Made by a program: the position numbers and the translations under genes. The notes under the pieces are model-generated. The model saw only the letters and a list, made by a program, of their open reading frames with translations, was not told the origin of the DNA and searched no databases. This document shows, in pieces, positions 28,629 to 38,068 of a DNA stretch of 64,000 bases (positions within the stretch are counted from its first letter, which is position 1; the number at the start of each line of letters is the position of its first letter). The DNA lies in assembly GCF_019890635.1 (NCBI RefSeq), contig NZ_JAIOAB010000020.1, positions 41,686 through 105,685 of the forward strand, given 5' to 3'. This DNA is from Streptomyces sennicomposti. Its GTDB lineage: Bacteria; Actinomycetota; Actinomycetes; Streptomycetales; Streptomycetaceae.

Positions 28629-28783
28629 GGGCTCCGTGAAACGACTCACGGAGCCCACCGAGCCTGGCGGAACTGTCCTGCGGTTGGTCCCCGCAGGAAT
28701 TACAGGCCGGGGGCGGCGCCCACCGGCCCGAAGGCCCGGGGGCGAAGCCCCCAGCGGGGGTCAGCGGGGGCGAGGCCCCCGCT
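28629..28783 (-). terminator. Array of four hairpins at the S10/spc boundary
   Basis: In transcription order: agcgggggc-gag-gcccccgct (28763-28783, 2 bases after the rpsQ stop), gggggc-gaa-gccccc (28738-28752), tcctgcgg/ccgcagga (28676-28698), and gggctccgtga/tcacggagccc with a 6-base loop (28629-28656). All stems are perfect. They occupy the gap where the separate S10 and spc operons meet in other bacteria, and probably act as tandem terminators or a read-through control point. Confidence 0.7.
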
Positions 28784-28785
28784 TG

Positions 28786-29070
28786 CTACTTCGCCTTCTC
28801 GAGGATCTCGACGACGCGCCAGTGCTTGCTGGCGGACAGCTTCCGGGTCTCCATCAGGAGGACGCGGTCGCCGATGCCGGCTGCGTTCTGCTCGTCGTGC
28901 GCCTTGAGCTTGCTGGTGCGGCGGATGACCTTGCCGTACAGCGCGTGCTTGACGCGGTCCTCGACGGCGACGACGACGGTCTTGTCCATCTTGTCGCTGA
29001 CGACGTAACCCTCACGCGTCTTGCGGGCGTTCCGCTCAGTCTTCTGCTCAGTCACGTTGTTCTCGCTCAT
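28786..29070 (-). CDS. rpsQ: 30S ribosomal protein S17
   Basis: A 94-residue product with a polar N terminus, then [20 protein letters not shown] and the core [20 protein letters not shown], ending VEILEKAK. It overlaps the rpmC stop by four bases (ATGA), so translation is coupled. It is the last gene of the S10 segment and is followed by several hairpins. Confidence 0.98.
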   Translation of the reverse strand: MSENNVTEQKTERNARKTREGYVVSDKMDKTVVVAVEDRVKHALYGKVIRRTSKLKAHDEQNAAGIGDRVLLMETRKLSASKHWRVVEILEKAK

Positions 29071-29291
29071 GCGTTCTCCACCGTCTCGATGCCCAGCTCA
29101 CGCTCGCGCATCAGGGTGTAGATCCGCGCGATGTCCTTGCGGACCGCCTTCAGACGGCCGTGGTTCTCGAGCTGGCCCGTCGCCGCCTGGAAACGGAGGT
29201 TGAACAGCTCTTCCTTGGCCTCGCGGAGCTTGCCCAGAAGCTCCTCGTTGCCCAGCTCGCGCAGCTCGGACGCCTTGGTACCGGCCGACAT
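29067..29291 (-). CDS. rpmC: 50S ribosomal protein L29
   Basis: A 74-residue helical-hairpin protein: [20 protein letters not shown], then [20 protein letters not shown] and [17 protein letters not shown]. The ATG at 29291 overlaps the rplP stop in TGATG; an in-frame GTG one codon upstream is less likely. L29 lies at the tunnel exit, where trigger factor and SRP dock. Confidence 0.98.
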   Translation of the reverse strand: MSAGTKASELRELGNEELLGKLREAKEELFNLRFQAATGQLENHGRLKAVRKDIARIYTLMRERELGIETVENA

Positions 29292-29710
29292 CACGCTTCA
29301 CCTGCCTCGCGCTTGACGATCCGGCACTTCATCGGCAGCTTGTGGGCCGCACGGGTCAGCGCCTCACGGGCGATCTTCTCGTTCGGGTAGGACAGCTCGA
29401 ACATCACCCGACCGGGCTTGACGTTCGCGATCCACCACTCCGGCGAACCCTTACCGGAACCCATGCGGGTCTCGGCGGGCTTCTTGGTCAGCGGACGGTC
29501 CGGGTAGATGTTGATCCAGACCTTGCCGCCACGCTTGATGTGGCGGGTCATCGCGATACGAGCCGCCTCGATCTGGCGGTTCGTCACGTAGGCCGGGGTC
29601 AGCGCCTGGATGCCGTACTCGCCGAACGCAACCTGCGTTCCACCCTTGGACATACCGTTGCGCTTCGGGTGGTGCTGCTTGCGGTGCTTGACCCTACGGG
29701 GGATCAGCAT
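29291..29710 (-). CDS. rplP: 50S ribosomal protein L16
   Basis: A 139-residue product: [20 protein letters not shown], then [20 protein letters not shown] and [20 protein letters not shown], the L16 signatures. L16 organises the A-site tRNA binding region. It lies 5 bases after rpsC and overlaps the start of rpmC. Confidence 0.98.
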   Translation of the reverse strand: MLIPRRVKHRKQHHPKRNGMSKGGTQVAFGEYGIQALTPAYVTNRQIEAARIAMTRHIKRGGKVWINIYPDRPLTKKPAETRMGSGKGSPEWWIANVKPGRVMFELSYPNEKIAREALTRAAHKLPMKCRIVKREAGEA

Positions 29711-29715
29711 TTCGG

Positions 29716-30546
29716 TCAGGCCTCCGTTCCGGTGCTCTCAGCCGGAGCGGCAGCGGCCGGAGCCTCGGCCTTGGGGGCCTCGGCGGCCGGAGCCGACTGC
29801 TGCTGCGGCTTGCGACCGCGCCGCTCGCCACCGCGGCCACCACGGGCCGGGCGGTCGGCGCCACCACGGGCCGGGCGGTTGCCCGCACGGGCGGCGGCGT
29901 TCTCGGCGCGGACCTCGGCGATGTTCTTCACGTCGCCCTTGTAGATCCAGACCTTCACGCCGATGCGGCCGAAGGTCGTCTTGGCCTCGAAGAAGCCGTA
30001 GTCCACGTTCGCGCGGAGCGTGTGCAGGGGCACGCGGCCCTCGCGGTAGAACTCCGAGCGGGACATCTCGGCGCCGCCGAGGCGGCCGCCGCACTGGATC
30101 TTGATGCCCTTGGCGCCGGCCTTCATCGCCGACTGCATGCTCTTGCGCATGGCACGGCGGAAGGAGACGCGGGAGGAGAGCTGCTCGGCGACGGCCTGGG
30201 CAACCAGCTGAGCGTCGGTCTCGGGGTTCTTGACCTCGAGGATGTTCAGCTGGACCTGCTTGCCCGTGAGCTTCTCGAGGTCGCCGCGGATGCGGTCGGC
30301 CTCGGCGCCACGGCGGCCGATGACGATGCCCGGACGGGCCGTGTGGATGTCCACGCGGACGCGGTCACGGGTGCGCTCGATCTCCACCTTGGAGATGCCG
30401 GCGCGCTCCATGCCGGACGTCATCATCCGACGGATGGCGACGTCTTCCTTGACGTAGTCCTTGTACAGCTTGTCGGCGTACCAACGCGACTTGAAGTCGG
30501 TCGTGACACCGAGCCGGAACCCGTGCGGGTTTACCTTCTGGCCCAT
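29716..30546 (-). CDS. rpsC: 30S ribosomal protein S3
   Basis: The 276-residue product has the KH-type N-terminal domain ([40 protein letters not shown]) and the C-terminal domain with [20 protein letters not shown]. From about residue 215 there is a long low-complexity tail rich in Ala, Gly, Arg and Pro, ending PAESTGTEA. This is about 40 residues longer than E. coli S3; such tails are usual in streptomycetes. It overlaps the rplV stop by one base. Confidence 0.98.
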   Translation of the reverse strand: MGQKVNPHGFRLGVTTDFKSRWYADKLYKDYVKEDVAIRRMMTSGMERAGISKVEIERTRDRVRVDIHTARPGIVIGRRGAEADRIRGDLEKLTGKQVQLNILEVKNPETDAQLVAQAVAEQLSSRVSFRRAMRKSMQSAMKAGAKGIKIQCGGRLGGAEMSRSEFYREGRVPLHTLRANVDYGFFEAKTTFGRIGVKVWIYKGDVKNIAEVRAENAAARAGNRPARGGADRPARGGRGGERRGRKPQQQSAPAAEAPKAEAPAAAAPAESTGTEA

Positions 30547-30893
30547 TACCGGGTTCCTTCCTTGCTGCTGACGACCACGGTGATGTGGCTGGTCCGCTTG
30601 CGGATCCGGTAGGCACGGCCCTGGGCGCGCGGCCGGAACCGCTTCAGGGTCGGGCCCTCGTCGACGTAGGCCTCGGAGATGTAGAGGCTGTCGACATCGG
30701 TGTGGTCGTAGTTGTGCGCGGCGTTGGCAATGGCGCTGTCCAGCACCTTGCCCACCGGCACGCTCGCGGCCTGCGGGGCGAAACGCAGGACCGCCTGAGC
30801 CTCCGCGGCGTCCATGCCACGGATGAGGTCCACCACACGGCGGGCCTTCATGGGCGTGACGCGGATGTACCGCGCCTGGGCCCTGGCTTCCAT
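30546..30893 (-). CDS. rplV: 50S ribosomal protein L22
   Basis: A 115-residue product from ATG 30893: [20 protein letters not shown], with the beta-hairpin and C-terminal signature [20 protein letters not shown]. An in-frame ATG eight codons upstream (30917, MTNTEGTT) is an alternative, but the gaaggga ribosome site favours the shorter form. L22 lines the peptide exit tunnel. Confidence 0.96.
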   Translation of the reverse strand: MEARAQARYIRVTPMKARRVVDLIRGMDAAEAQAVLRFAPQAASVPVGKVLDSAIANAAHNYDHTDVDSLYISEAYVDEGPTLKRFRPRAQGRAYRIRKRTSHITVVVSSKEGTR

Positions 30894-30937
30894 GGTTGTC
30901 CCTTCAGTGTTTGTCATGATCTTTCACACCCCGCTGA

Positions 30938-31219
30938 CTAGCGGCGCTTCGACTTCCGGTCTTCCTTGACGTGACCCCGGAAGGTGCGCGTCGGCGAGAA
31001 CTCGCCGAGCTTGTGGCCGACCATGGACTCGGTGACAAACACCGGGATGTGGGTCTTGCCGTTGTGCACCGCGATCGTGTGGCCCAGCATCGCCGGGACG
31101 ATCATCGAGCGGCGGGACCAGGTCTTGATGACGTTCTTGGTGCCGGCTTCGTTCTGGACGTCCACCTTCTTGATGAGGTGGTCGTCGACGAAAGGCCCCT
31201 TCTTCAAGCTACGAGGCAT
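30938..31219 (-). CDS. rpsS: 30S ribosomal protein S19
   Basis: A 93-residue product: [20 protein letters not shown], then the signature [20 protein letters not shown] and tail [13 protein letters not shown]19 contacts S13 and the A-site region of the 30S head. It follows rplB by 12 bases. Confidence 0.98.
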   Translation of the reverse strand: MPRSLKKGPFVDDHLIKKVDVQNEAGTKNVIKTWSRRSMIVPAMLGHTIAVHNGKTHIPVFVTESMVGHKLGEFSPTRTFRGHVKEDRKSKRR

Positions 31220-31231
31220 CTCAACCCGTCC

Positions 31232-32068
31232 TTAGCGCTTCTTGTTCGTCTTGCGGCGGCGGACGATGTACTTGTTGCTCGCCTTCTTGGGAGAACGAGT
31301 ACGACCTTCCTTCTGACCCCAGGGGCTGACCGGGTGGCGACCGCCGGAGGTCTTGCCCTCACCACCACCGTGGGGGTGGTCAACCGGGTTCATCGCCACA
31401 CCGCGAACGGTCGGGCGGACGCCCAGCCAGCGCTTGCGGCCGGCCTTGCCCCAGTTGATGTTGCTCTGCTCGGCGTTGCCGACCTCGCCGACCGTGGCGC
31501 GGCAGCGCTGGTCGACCAGGCGGATCTCACCGGACGGCATGCGGAGGTGGGCCATCGTGCCCTCCTTCGCGAGCAGCTGCACGGAGGCGCCGGCGGAACG
31601 GGCGAACTTGGCGCCGCCACCGGGACGGAGCTCGATCGCGTGGATCGTGGTACCGACCGGGATGTTGCGGATGGCCAGGTTGTTGCCCGGCTTGATGTCG
31701 GCCCCGGGACCGTTCTCCACGCGGTCGCCCTGCTGCAGGTTGCGCGGGGCGAGGATGTAGCGCTTCTCGCCGTCGGCGTAGTGCAGCAGCGCGATGCGCG
31801 CGGTGCGGTTGGGGTCGTACTCGATGTGCGCGACCTTCGCCGGCACGCCGTCCTTGTCGTGACGACGGAAGTCGATCACGCGGTAGGCGCGCTTGTGTCC
31901 GCCACCCTGGTGGCGAACGGTCACACGACCGGCGTTGTTACGGCCGCCCTTGCTGTGCAGCGGGCGGACCAGCGACTTCTCCGGCGTGGACCGCGTGACC
32001 TCGACGAAGTCGGCGACGCTGGAGCCACGACGGCCCGGAGTCGTCGGCTTGTACTTGCGGATACCCAT
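31232..32068 (-). CDS. rplB: 50S ribosomal protein L2
   Basis: A 278-residue product: [20 protein letters not shown], the OB/SH3 body ([24 protein letters not shown]) and the C-terminal signature [20 protein letters not shown] containing the conserved histidine near the peptidyl-transferase centre. The basic tail ends RRRKTNKKR. It lies between rplW and rpsS in S10 order. Confidence 0.98.
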   Translation of the reverse strand: MGIRKYKPTTPGRRGSSVADFVEVTRSTPEKSLVRPLHSKGGRNNAGRVTVRHQGGGHKRAYRVIDFRRHDKDGVPAKVAHIEYDPNRTARIALLHYADGEKRYILAPRNLQQGDRVENGPGADIKPGNNLAIRNIPVGTTIHAIELRPGGGAKFARSAGASVQLLAKEGTMAHLRMPSGEIRLVDQRCRATVGEVGNAEQSNINWGKAGRKRWLGVRPTVRGVAMNPVDHPHGGGEGKTSGGRHPVSPWGQKEGRTRSPKKASNKYIVRRRKTNKKR

Positions 32069-32108
32069 TTCTCAGTCCTCGTCCGATATCGGACGATCCG
32101 GACCGCCG

Positions 32109-32528
32109 TCAGGCGGTCGGACCGCCGAAGATGTCGATACGGTCGCCCTCGGCGAGGGTCACGATCGCGCGCTTGGTCGCCGCGCGCTGGCCGAAGCCGG
32201 TGCGGGTCCGCTTGCGCTTGCCCTGGCGGTTGATCGTGTTGACCCCGGTGACCTTGACCTCGAAGACCGCCTGGACGGCCTGCTTGATCTGGGTCTTGTT
32301 GGCGTTCGGGTCGACGATGAACGTGTACTTGTTCTCGTCGAGGAGCGCGTAGCTCTTCTCCGAGACGACCGGCTTGAGCAGCACGTCACGGGGGTCCGTG
32401 AACGACTTGCTCAGCGGGGTCTCGACGGTGTTCTTGCCCTCGGCGGCGTGACGGCGCGCCTTGGCGACGCGCGCGGCCTTGGCGGCCTTGGCGGCCTTCG
32501 AGGCGATGGAGGGGTGACGCGTAGCCAT
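32109..32528 (-). CDS. rplW: 50S ribosomal protein L23
   Basis: The 139-residue product has a 40-residue Ala/Lys-rich N-terminal extension ([20 protein letters not shown]) before the L23 core beginning [20 protein letters not shown]. The core carries the usual [20 protein letters not shown] and [14 protein letters not shown]23 is the docking site for trigger factor and SRP. The ATG at 32528 overlaps the rplD stop in TGATG. Confidence 0.97.
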   Translation of the reverse strand: MATRHPSIASKAAKAAKAARVAKARRHAAEGKNTVETPLSKSFTDPRDVLLKPVVSEKSYALLDENKYTFIVDPNANKTQIKQAVQAVFEVKVTGVNTINRQGKRKRTRTGFGQRAATKRAIVTLAEGDRIDIFGGPTA

Positions 32529-33184
32529 CAGGCCTCGCTCCCTTCGGTGTCGTTGGCCTTGTTCGGGCCGGCGACGAAGGACTCGAAAGCGGCCTTGGTG
32601 AAGACCACGTCGTCCGAGACGAGAACGTCGTACGTGTTCAGCTGGCCCGGCTCCAGGATGTGGACCTGGGGCAGGTTGCGGGCGGACAGCCACGCGGCCT
32701 CGTCGGAGCGGTCGGCGACGAGCAGCAGGTTCTTGCGCTCGCTGATCTTGCCGAACAGCGTCTTGGCGGCCTTGGTGGAGATCTCGCCCTCGACCACGCC
32801 GGAGACGACGTGGATGCGGTTGTGGCGGGCCCGGTCGGTGAGGGCGTGGCGCAGGGCCGCGGCCTTCATCTTCTTCGGGGTCCGCTGCGAGTAGTCGCGC
32901 GGCACGGGACCGTGCACGACGCCACCACCGGCGAACTGCGGCGCGCGGGTCGAACCCTGACGGGCGCGACCGGTGCCCTTCTGGCGGTACGGCTTCTTGC
33001 CACCGCCGCGGACCTCGCCACGGGTCTTGGTCTTGTGGGTGCCCTGACGGGCAGCGGCCAGCTGCGCGACGACGACCTGGTGGATCAGCGGAACGCTGAC
33101 CTTCTCAACGCCGAAGATCTCCGCGGGGAGCTCGACGGTACCGGCCTTCTCGCCCGCCGGCGAAAGGATGTCAACAGTGCTCAT
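32528..33184 (-). CDS. rplD: 50S ribosomal protein L4
   Basis: A 218-residue product with the L4 loop signature [20 protein letters not shown] and [20 protein letters not shown], then the Rossmann-like C-terminal part. L4 lines the exit tunnel. In E. coli it also represses the S10 operon, but nothing in this sequence tests that here. It follows rplC by 8 bases. Confidence 0.98.
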   Translation of the reverse strand: MSTVDILSPAGEKAGTVELPAEIFGVEKVSVPLIHQVVVAQLAAARQGTHKTKTRGEVRGGGKKPYRQKGTGRARQGSTRAPQFAGGGVVHGPVPRDYSQRTPKKMKAAALRHALTDRARHNRIHVVSGVVEGEISTKAAKTLFGKISERKNLLLVADRSDEAAWLSARNLPQVHILEPGQLNTYDVLVSDDVVFTKAAFESFVAGPNKANDTEGSEA

Positions 33185-33192
33185 CGGTTACC

Positions 33193-33837
33193 TCAGGCCC
33201 CCTTGGCCGCGGTGCGGACCAGGACGAGGCCGCCGTTCGGACCGGGAACCGCGCCCTTGATGAGCAGCAGACCCTTCTCCGCGTCAACGGCGTGGACGGT
33301 CAGGTTCTGGGTGGTGACCCGCTCGTTGCCCATACGACCCGCCATGCGGAGGCCCTTGAACACACGGCCCGGGGTGGCGCAGCCACCGATGGAACCGGGC
33401 GAGCGGTGCTTGCGCTGGGTGCCGTGCCCGGCGCCGAGGCCACCGAAGTTGTGGCGCTTCATGACACCGGCGAAGCCCTTGCCCTTGCTCTTGCCGGTGA
33501 CGTCGACCTTCACGCCGGCCTCGAACACCTCAGCGGTGATCTCCTGGCCGAGGGTGTACTCGGCGGCGTCCGCGGTGCGGATCTCGACGAGGTGACGGCG
33601 GGGGGTGACGTCGGCCTTGGCGAAGTGGCCCTTGAGGGGCTTGTTCACCTTGCGCGGGTCGATCTCGCCGAAGGCGATCTGGACCGACTCGTAGCCGTCG
33701 ACATCGTTCGTACGGACCTGGGTGACGACGTTGGGGCCGGCCTTGACGACGGTGACCGGAACAACACGGTTGTTCTCGTCCCACACCTGCGTCATGCCGA
33801 GCTTCTCGCCCAGGATGCCCTTGATCTGCTTAGCCAT
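33193..33837 (-). CDS. rplC: 50S ribosomal protein L3
   Basis: A 214-residue product from ATG 33837: [20 protein letters not shown], then the tip region [20 protein letters not shown] and [20 protein letters not shown]. The frame is open upstream, but conserved sequence starts at this ATG. L3 is an early 50S assembly protein near the peptidyl-transferase centre. It follows rpsJ by 16 bases. Confidence 0.98.
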   Translation of the reverse strand: MAKQIKGILGEKLGMTQVWDENNRVVPVTVVKAGPNVVTQVRTNDVDGYESVQIAFGEIDPRKVNKPLKGHFAKADVTPRRHLVEIRTADAAEYTLGQEITAEVFEAGVKVDVTGKSKGKGFAGVMKRHNFGGLGAGHGTQRKHRSPGSIGGCATPGRVFKGLRMAGRMGNERVTTQNLTVHAVDAEKGLLLIKGAVPGPNGGLVLVRTAAKGA

Positions 33838-33853
33838 TCTCAGCCCACCAGCC

Positions 33854-34162
33854 TCAGAGCTTGATCTCGATGTCGACACCGGCCGGGAGGTCGAGTCGCA
33901 TCAGAGAGTCAACGGTCTTGGGGGTCGGGTCGAGGATGTCGATCAGGCGCTTGTGCGTGCGCATCTCGAAGTGCTCGCGCGAGTCCTTGTACTTGTGCGG
34001 CGACTTGATGACGCAGTACACGTTCTTCTCAGTGGGCAGCGGCACCGGGCCCGCGACCGACGCACCAGTGCGGGTCACCGTCTCGACGATCTTCTTCGCC
34101 GAGGAGTCGATGACCTCGTGGTCGTAGGCCTTGAGCCGGATGCGGATCTTCTGTCCCGCCAT
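33854..34162 (-). CDS. rpsJ: 30S ribosomal protein S10
   Basis: A 102-residue product: [20 protein letters not shown], the signature [20 protein letters not shown] and the end [11 protein letters not shown]10 is a 30S head protein and also the NusE transcription antitermination factor. It leads the S10 operon; a good promoter lies about 400 bases upstream, and the leader carries a stem-loop shared with the str operon. Confidence 0.98.
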   Translation of the reverse strand: MAGQKIRIRLKAYDHEVIDSSAKKIVETVTRTGASVAGPVPLPTEKNVYCVIKSPHKYKDSREHFEMRTHKRLIDILDPTPKTVDSLMRLDLPAGVDIEIKL

Positions 34163-34244
34163 GGCTACTTCGTAGTCCTGTCTCTTCTCACGCTCTGGAA
34201 CCCGGTGTGCTTCCGCGGTTTCCCTTGGTCCTTCGTGTCGCTCT

Positions 34245-34269
34245 CCGACCCACGCGGTCGGGCGTGTCG
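34245..34269 (-). promoter_or_regulatory. Stem-loop in S10 leader shared with str leader
   Basis: The 25-base block contains ccgacc-cacgc-ggtcgg, a 6-base stem, followed by g(c/t)gtgtcg. It is identical at 24 of 25 positions to 62382-62406 in the rpsL leader. It lies about 80 bases upstream of rpsJ, inside the predicted transcript. Confidence 0.7.
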
Positions 34270-34565
34270 CGCTCCCGCTGACACAGATGTCCCTTGTTCG
34301 AACATCCCTGCGGGATTGCACACGGCCCTACCGGAACCGCGAGCCGGGGATCGAAGACCCACCGGGCGCCTGGCCGGTGCCGCGCCCACGCTTCCCGGAA
34401 GATTCCCGTACGTCCGCCCCAGCGCTGCCTTTCGGCAGTTAGGGCGACGAGTACTGTGGGACTCGCTTCCGGTCCTCCCGGCGGGAGGCGCGCAGCATCA
34501 ACACTCGACCGAGCAACTCGGACAGTCTGCCATACGCCACGGCAGCCTGGCCAATCGAGCCGAAG

Positions 34566-34593
34566 AGATTACCCCGGGGGTGACGTAGGTCAA
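34566..34593 (-). promoter_or_regulatory. Promoter of the S10 operon
   Basis: On the minus strand, TTGACC (34593-34588), a 16-base spacer and TAATCT (34571-34566) match the housekeeping consensus. The predicted leader is about 400 bases. The 531-base gap 34163-34693 otherwise holds the shared stem-loop and GC-rich leader sequence without a gene. Confidence 0.65.
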
Positions 34594-34693
34594 ACCGGAG
34601 GGCGCACAGGCGTACATCGGAGCGGGCGGGGTGCGTCCCTGGGGGCCGGGTGCACGGACGCGCCGCTCCCGTCCCGGGGTCGAGTCCCTCGGC

Positions 34694-35401
34694 TCAGTAT
34701 CCGGGCGGGGTGCCCGGGGCGGGGCCGTACGGAGGTGGTGTTCCCGGGGTGGGGCCGTACGGAGGCGGCGGGGCGCCCCACTGCGGGGGCGGGGGCCAGG
34801 TGGCGGCGAGGCGGCGGCGGTGGCGGCCTCGGCGGACGGCCGTGACGACGCAGATGGTGACCGTCGCGGCGAGCGCGGCGATGAAGCAGCCGATCCCCGC
34901 GGCGATGCCGCCGACCATGGAACCGACTTCGGGCTTGTCGCCGAGCGCGAACCGGGCCGGCAGTTCCGAAGTGCAGGTGAGCGTGTAGTCGCCGCTGCCG
35001 CCGGGCTTCACCTCGAAGACGCGCTCCCATCTCCTGCCCCCCGAGGTGATACGGAAGGTGCTGTCCGGCTGGGTCATCGAACCGGACGGCATCCCCGGGA
35101 TCCGGCACTCGACGTGGCCCGGTCCCGACTGGGAGACGTAGATCGCCTTGGTCTCCCCCGCGACGAAGCGGAACGTCCGCGCCTGGCCGCCGGTGAAGCT
35201 GCGGGCCGTGTCGACCGAGTCCACCGTGTCCTTCACCGTCACCGCGAGGAGGACGGCGCCGGCGACGGCCAGGACGACGCCCAGCAGCGCGCCCACCACG
35301 TACCAGAGGCGGCGCGGGCGCAGGTCCTTCGCCGGGATGTTCGGGGCAGGGGGCGGCGGGCCGCCGTAGGGCCCCCACGGGGGCGGGTTCTGTATCGCCA
35401 C
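34694..35401 (-). CDS. Proline-rich membrane protein, unknown function
   Basis: The 235-residue product has a Pro-rich N terminus (NPPPWGPYGGPPPPAPN), a first membrane helix (about 32-55), an outer domain of about 100 residues (GHVECRIPGMPSG, YTLTCTSELPARF, with two Cys) and a second helix (about 160-187). A basic stop-transfer then leads to a Pro/Gly/Tyr-rich tail of repeated PPPYGP(T/A)PGTPP units. Both tails should be cytosolic. GTG at 35401 is the start. The family is unknown to me. It lies upstream of the S10 promoter, on the same strand. Confidence 0.82.
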   Translation of the reverse strand: MAIQNPPPWGPYGGPPPPAPNIPAKDLRPRRLWYVVGALLGVVLAVAGAVLLAVTVKDTVDSVDTARSFTGGQARTFRFVAGETKAIYVSQSGPGHVECRIPGMPSGSMTQPDSTFRITSGGRRWERVFEVKPGGSGDYTLTCTSELPARFALGDKPEVGSMVGGIAAGIGCFIAALAATVTICVVTAVRRGRHRRRLAATWPPPPQWGAPPPPYGPTPGTPPPYGPAPGTPPGY

Positions 35402-35520
35402 GGTGACGCATCGTACGGGAGTTCGCCCGCGCGGCGGAGGGGTGTCGTGCGTCCTGCCCCGCTCCGCCGGGCACGGGGCGGGGCGGGGCAGTGCGCCGGC
35501 GTGGGCGCCGGGCGCGGGGC

Positions 35521-35604
35521 GCCGAGCGCGCCGGGGTGGGTGCCGAGCACGCCGGGGTGGGTGCCGAGCACGCCGGGATGGGTGCCGAGCACGCCGGGAT
35601 GGGT
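35521..35604. repeat. Four tandem copies of a 21-base unit
   Basis: Four consecutive copies of gccgagc(g/a)cgccggg(g/a)tgggt run without gaps from 35521 to 35604, differing at two positions. They lie in the 280-base gap between the MarR-type gene and the proline-rich membrane gene. A looser gtgggggtgtggtgcc repeat follows at about 35650-35690, overlapping the 3' end of the MarR-type gene. Confidence 0.9.
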
Positions 35605-35681
35605 GGCAGGCGGGGGCGCGGCACCGGGTGGGAGTGCGGGGCGCGCCGGGTGGGGGTGTGGTGCCGGGTGGGGGTGTGGTG

Positions 35682-36239
35682 TCAGGTGGAGTGTTCCGGG
35701 GGGCGCGGCGGGTGTTCGGGCGTCGGGCGCGGCGCGGGGGCGTCGGGCGCGGGGCCCGTACAGGGGGCGGTGGCCGCGAGGCGGGCTCGGGCCGCGCCGG
35801 TGCGGAACAGGTGCAGGGTGAGCAGCGCCTCGGACAGCGCGGCGGCGGACTCCTCGTCCAGCGGGGCGACGAAGTCGCGCTCCACGCGTTCGCGGGCCTC
35901 GTCCGCCTCCGTGAGGCACACCCGGCCGGCCGGGGTGAGCGTCACCACGTTGCGGCGCCGGTCGCGGTCGCTGCGGTGGCGCTCCACGTACCCCTTGCTC
36001 TCCAGCGAGTCGATGACGCCGACCATCGTCGTGCGGTCGACCTCGAGCCGGGCGGCGATCTCCAGCTGGGACGGCTGTTCCGGCGAGGCGGCGATCACCG
36101 CCATGACGCCCAGCTCGCGCGGGAGCAGGCGGAACGGCGCGAGCGCGGCCTCCATCTCGGCGGCCATCGCCAGATAGGCGTGCTTCAGGAGATATCCCAG
36201 CCGACGGGAAAGTACATCAGGGGGACCCTCATCCTTCAT
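35682..36239 (-). CDS. MarR-family transcriptional regulator
   Basis: From ATG 36239 the product has 185 residues. The winged-helix region is clear: QPSQLEIAARLEVDRTTMVG (helix-turn-helix) and KGYVERHRSDRDRRRNVVTL (wing). The C-terminal 35 residues are Pro/Ala-rich. An upstream in-frame ATG at 36268 (MVSEVYAARMKDEG) is possible; neither start has a good ribosome site. It is divergent from the MFS exporter, and the shared region contains inverted repeats. By analogy it represses the exporter until a ligand binds; that is inference. Confidence 0.88.
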   Translation of the reverse strand: MKDEGPPDVLSRRLGYLLKHAYLAMAAEMEAALAPFRLLPRELGVMAVIAASPEQPSQLEIAARLEVDRTTMVGVIDSLESKGYVERHRSDRDRRRNVVTLTPAGRVCLTEADEARERVERDFVAPLDEESAAALSEALLTLHLFRTGAARARLAATAPCTGPAPDAPAPRPTPEHPPRPPEHST

Positions 36240-36300
36240 GCGGGCAGCGTACACTTCACTGACCATCAGCCATACTGACGATCGGCTCCCATGACCGATC
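36240..36300. promoter_or_regulatory. Candidate MarR operator region
   Basis: Between the divergent MarR and MFS genes, ctgaccatcagccatactgac contains paired ctga/tcag elements (e.g. tcag-ccata-ctga), and gatcgg (36280-36285) pairs with ccgatc (36295-36300). Such imperfect palindromes near the regulator's start are where MarR proteins usually bind. Confidence 0.4.
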
Positions 36301-36393
36301 ATTGGTCCGTTCGGGTCACCGCGGAACGGGACACCCGGTACCACCGAGGTCCGCGCAGTCCCCGTTCTCCGCGGGACCGGCCCTCAGGGGCGG

Positions 36394-36475
36394 GCGCCCC
36401 ACCGCCGTGGCGCCCCACCGCCGTGGCGCCCCACCGCCGTGGCGCCCGCAGCCAGCCGTGGCGCCCCACCGCCCC
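36394..36475. repeat. Three exact 16-base repeats upstream of the MFS gene
   Basis: The unit gcgccccaccgccgtg occurs exactly at 36394, 36410 and 36426, followed by a degenerate copy and a partial one to 36475. The array lies in the 5' region of the MFS transporter gene, between its probable promoter and its start. The remainder of the 302-base gap before the MFS gene holds the operator-like repeats and the MFS ribosome site. Confidence 0.9.
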
Positions 36476-36541
36476 GCACCCCCACACACGCCCGCGGACC
36501 ACGCACGCCACCATCACGAGCAAGGAAGTGACGTTCTCGTC

Positions 36542-38068
36542 ATGAACGACTCTCCCCCGGCCGAGGCCATACGCACGGCTCCGGCCCCCACCGCGCACGG
36601 CACCGCCGACGCCCCCGACCCCCGCCGCTGGTGGGGTCTGGTGGTCATCGCGCTGGCGCAGTTGATGGTGGTCCTCGACGCGACCATCGTGAACATCGCG
36701 CTGCCCTCCGCGCAGAAGGCCCTCGGCATGTCCGACGGCAACCGCCAGTGGGTCATCACCGCCTACACCCTCGCCTTCGGCGGTCTGCTGCTGCTCGGCG
36801 GCCGCATCGCCGACCTGGTCGGCCGCAAGCGCACCTTCATCATCGGCCTCATCGGCTTCGCGGTCGCCTCCGCGATCGGCGGCGCCTCCGAGACCCCGGG
36901 CATGCTGTTCGCCGCCCGCGCGCTGCAGGGCGTGTTCGGCGCCGTCCTCGCGCCCTCCGCGCTCTCCTTGATGACGACCACGTTCACCGACCCGCGCGAG
37001 CGCGGGAAGGCGTTCGGCATCTACGGCGCCATCGCCGGCGCGGGCGCCGCGATCGGCCTGCTGCTCGGCGGCATCCTGACCTCGTACGCGAACTGGCGCT
37101 GGTGCCTGTACGTGAACATCCCGATCGCCGCCATCGCGGTCGTCGGCGCGCTCATGCTGCTGCACGACCGTCCCGGCCACCGCGAGGCCCGCCTGGACAT
37201 CCCCGGCGTCATCCTCGGCTGCGGCGGCCTGGTCGCCGTGGTCTACGGCTTCTCGGAGGCCGAGCCGCGCGGCTGGAGCGACAGCCTGGTGGTCACCCTG
37301 CTGATCGGCGGCGTGGTGCTGCTGGCCGCGTTCGTCGTCTGGCAGAACTACGCCAAGCACCCGCTGCTGCCGCTGCGCATCCTCGCCGACCGCAACCGCG
37401 CGGGCTGCTTCCTGACCATGGGCCTGGCCACGATCGGCATGTTCGGTCTGTTCCTGTTCATGACCTACTACTTCCAGGGCATCCTCGGCTACACCCCGGT
37501 CCGCAGCGGCCTAGCGTTCCTGCCCATGTCCGCGATGATCATCCTGGGCTCCACGCAGATCTCCGCCCGGCTGCTGCCCCGTACGCCCCCGCGCCTGCTG
37601 ATGGTGCCCGGCATGCTGCTCGCCGCGGCGGGCCTCGCCGTCCTCACCCAGCTCGGCGTGGACTCCGCGTACGCCACCCACGTCCTGCCCGCCGAGCTGC
37701 TGCTCGGCCTCGGCATGGGCCTGACCTTCATGCCGGTCTTCTCCACCGCGACCCACGGGGTGCGGCCGCAGGACGCCGGTGTGACCTCCGCGATGGTCAA
37801 CACCTCGCAGCAGGTGGGCGGTTCGCTCGGCACGGCGCTGCTGAACACGATCGCCACCTCGGCGACGAGCACGTACGTCGGCCAGCACCTGAAGAACCCC
37901 GCGCAGAAGGCGCAGGTGCTGCGCGAGGGCATCGTGCACGGCTACACGCACGCCATCTGGTGGGGCGTGGCCGCGATGCTGCTCGCCGCGGTGGCCTCCG
38001 GCGTACTGGTCATCGCCCGGCCGACCGGCCGCGGGGGCGCCCCGGCGGGGGCGGCTGCCGCGCACTGA
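36542..38068 (+). CDS. MFS drug efflux transporter, EmrB/QacA (DHA2) type
   Basis: The 508-residue product has about 14 membrane segments. It carries DHA2-family motifs: VVLDATIVNIALPSAQKALG (motif D1), GRIADLVGRKRTFIIGLIGF (motif A) and GAIAGAGAAIGLLLGGILTS (motif C, the antiporter signature). It should export hydrophobic compounds using the proton gradient; the substrate is unknown. The ATG at 36542 has aaggaag about 13 bases upstream. It is divergent from a MarR regulator and is followed by three tandem hairpins before gdhA. Confidence 0.92.
   Translation: MNDSPPAEAIRTAPAPTAHGTADAPDPRRWWGLVVIALAQLMVVLDATIVNIALPSAQKALGMSDGNRQWVITAYTLAFGGLLLLGGRIADLVGRKRTFIIGLIGFAVASAIGGASETPGMLFAARALQGVFGAVLAPSALSLMTTTFTDPRERGKAFGIYGAIAGAGAAIGLLLGGILTSYANWRWCLYVNIPIAAIAVVGALMLLHDRPGHREARLDIPGVILGCGGLVAVVYGFSEAEPRGWSDSLVVTLLIGGVVLLAAFVVWQNYAKHPLLPLRILADRNRAGCFLTMGLATIGMFGLFLFMTYYFQGILGYTPVRSGLAFLPMSAMIILGSTQISARLLPRTPPRLLMVPGMLLAAAGLAVLTQLGVDSAYATHVLPAELLLGLGMGLTFMPVFSTATHGVRPQDAGVTSAMVNTSQQVGGSLGTALLNTIATSATSTYVGQHLKNPAQKAQVLREGIVHGYTHAIWWGVAAMLLAAVASGVLVIARPTGRGGAPAGAAAAH

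Noticed and set aside
34163..34693. tRNA or small RNA gene in the S10 leader gap
   Set aside because: No cloverleaf with T-loop and anticodon arms can be formed; the pairing seen fits the leader stem-loop.
35402..35919. Minus-strand frames with THPGVLG repeats
   Set aside because: They only translate the 21-base tandem repeat and run into the MarR gene in another frame.
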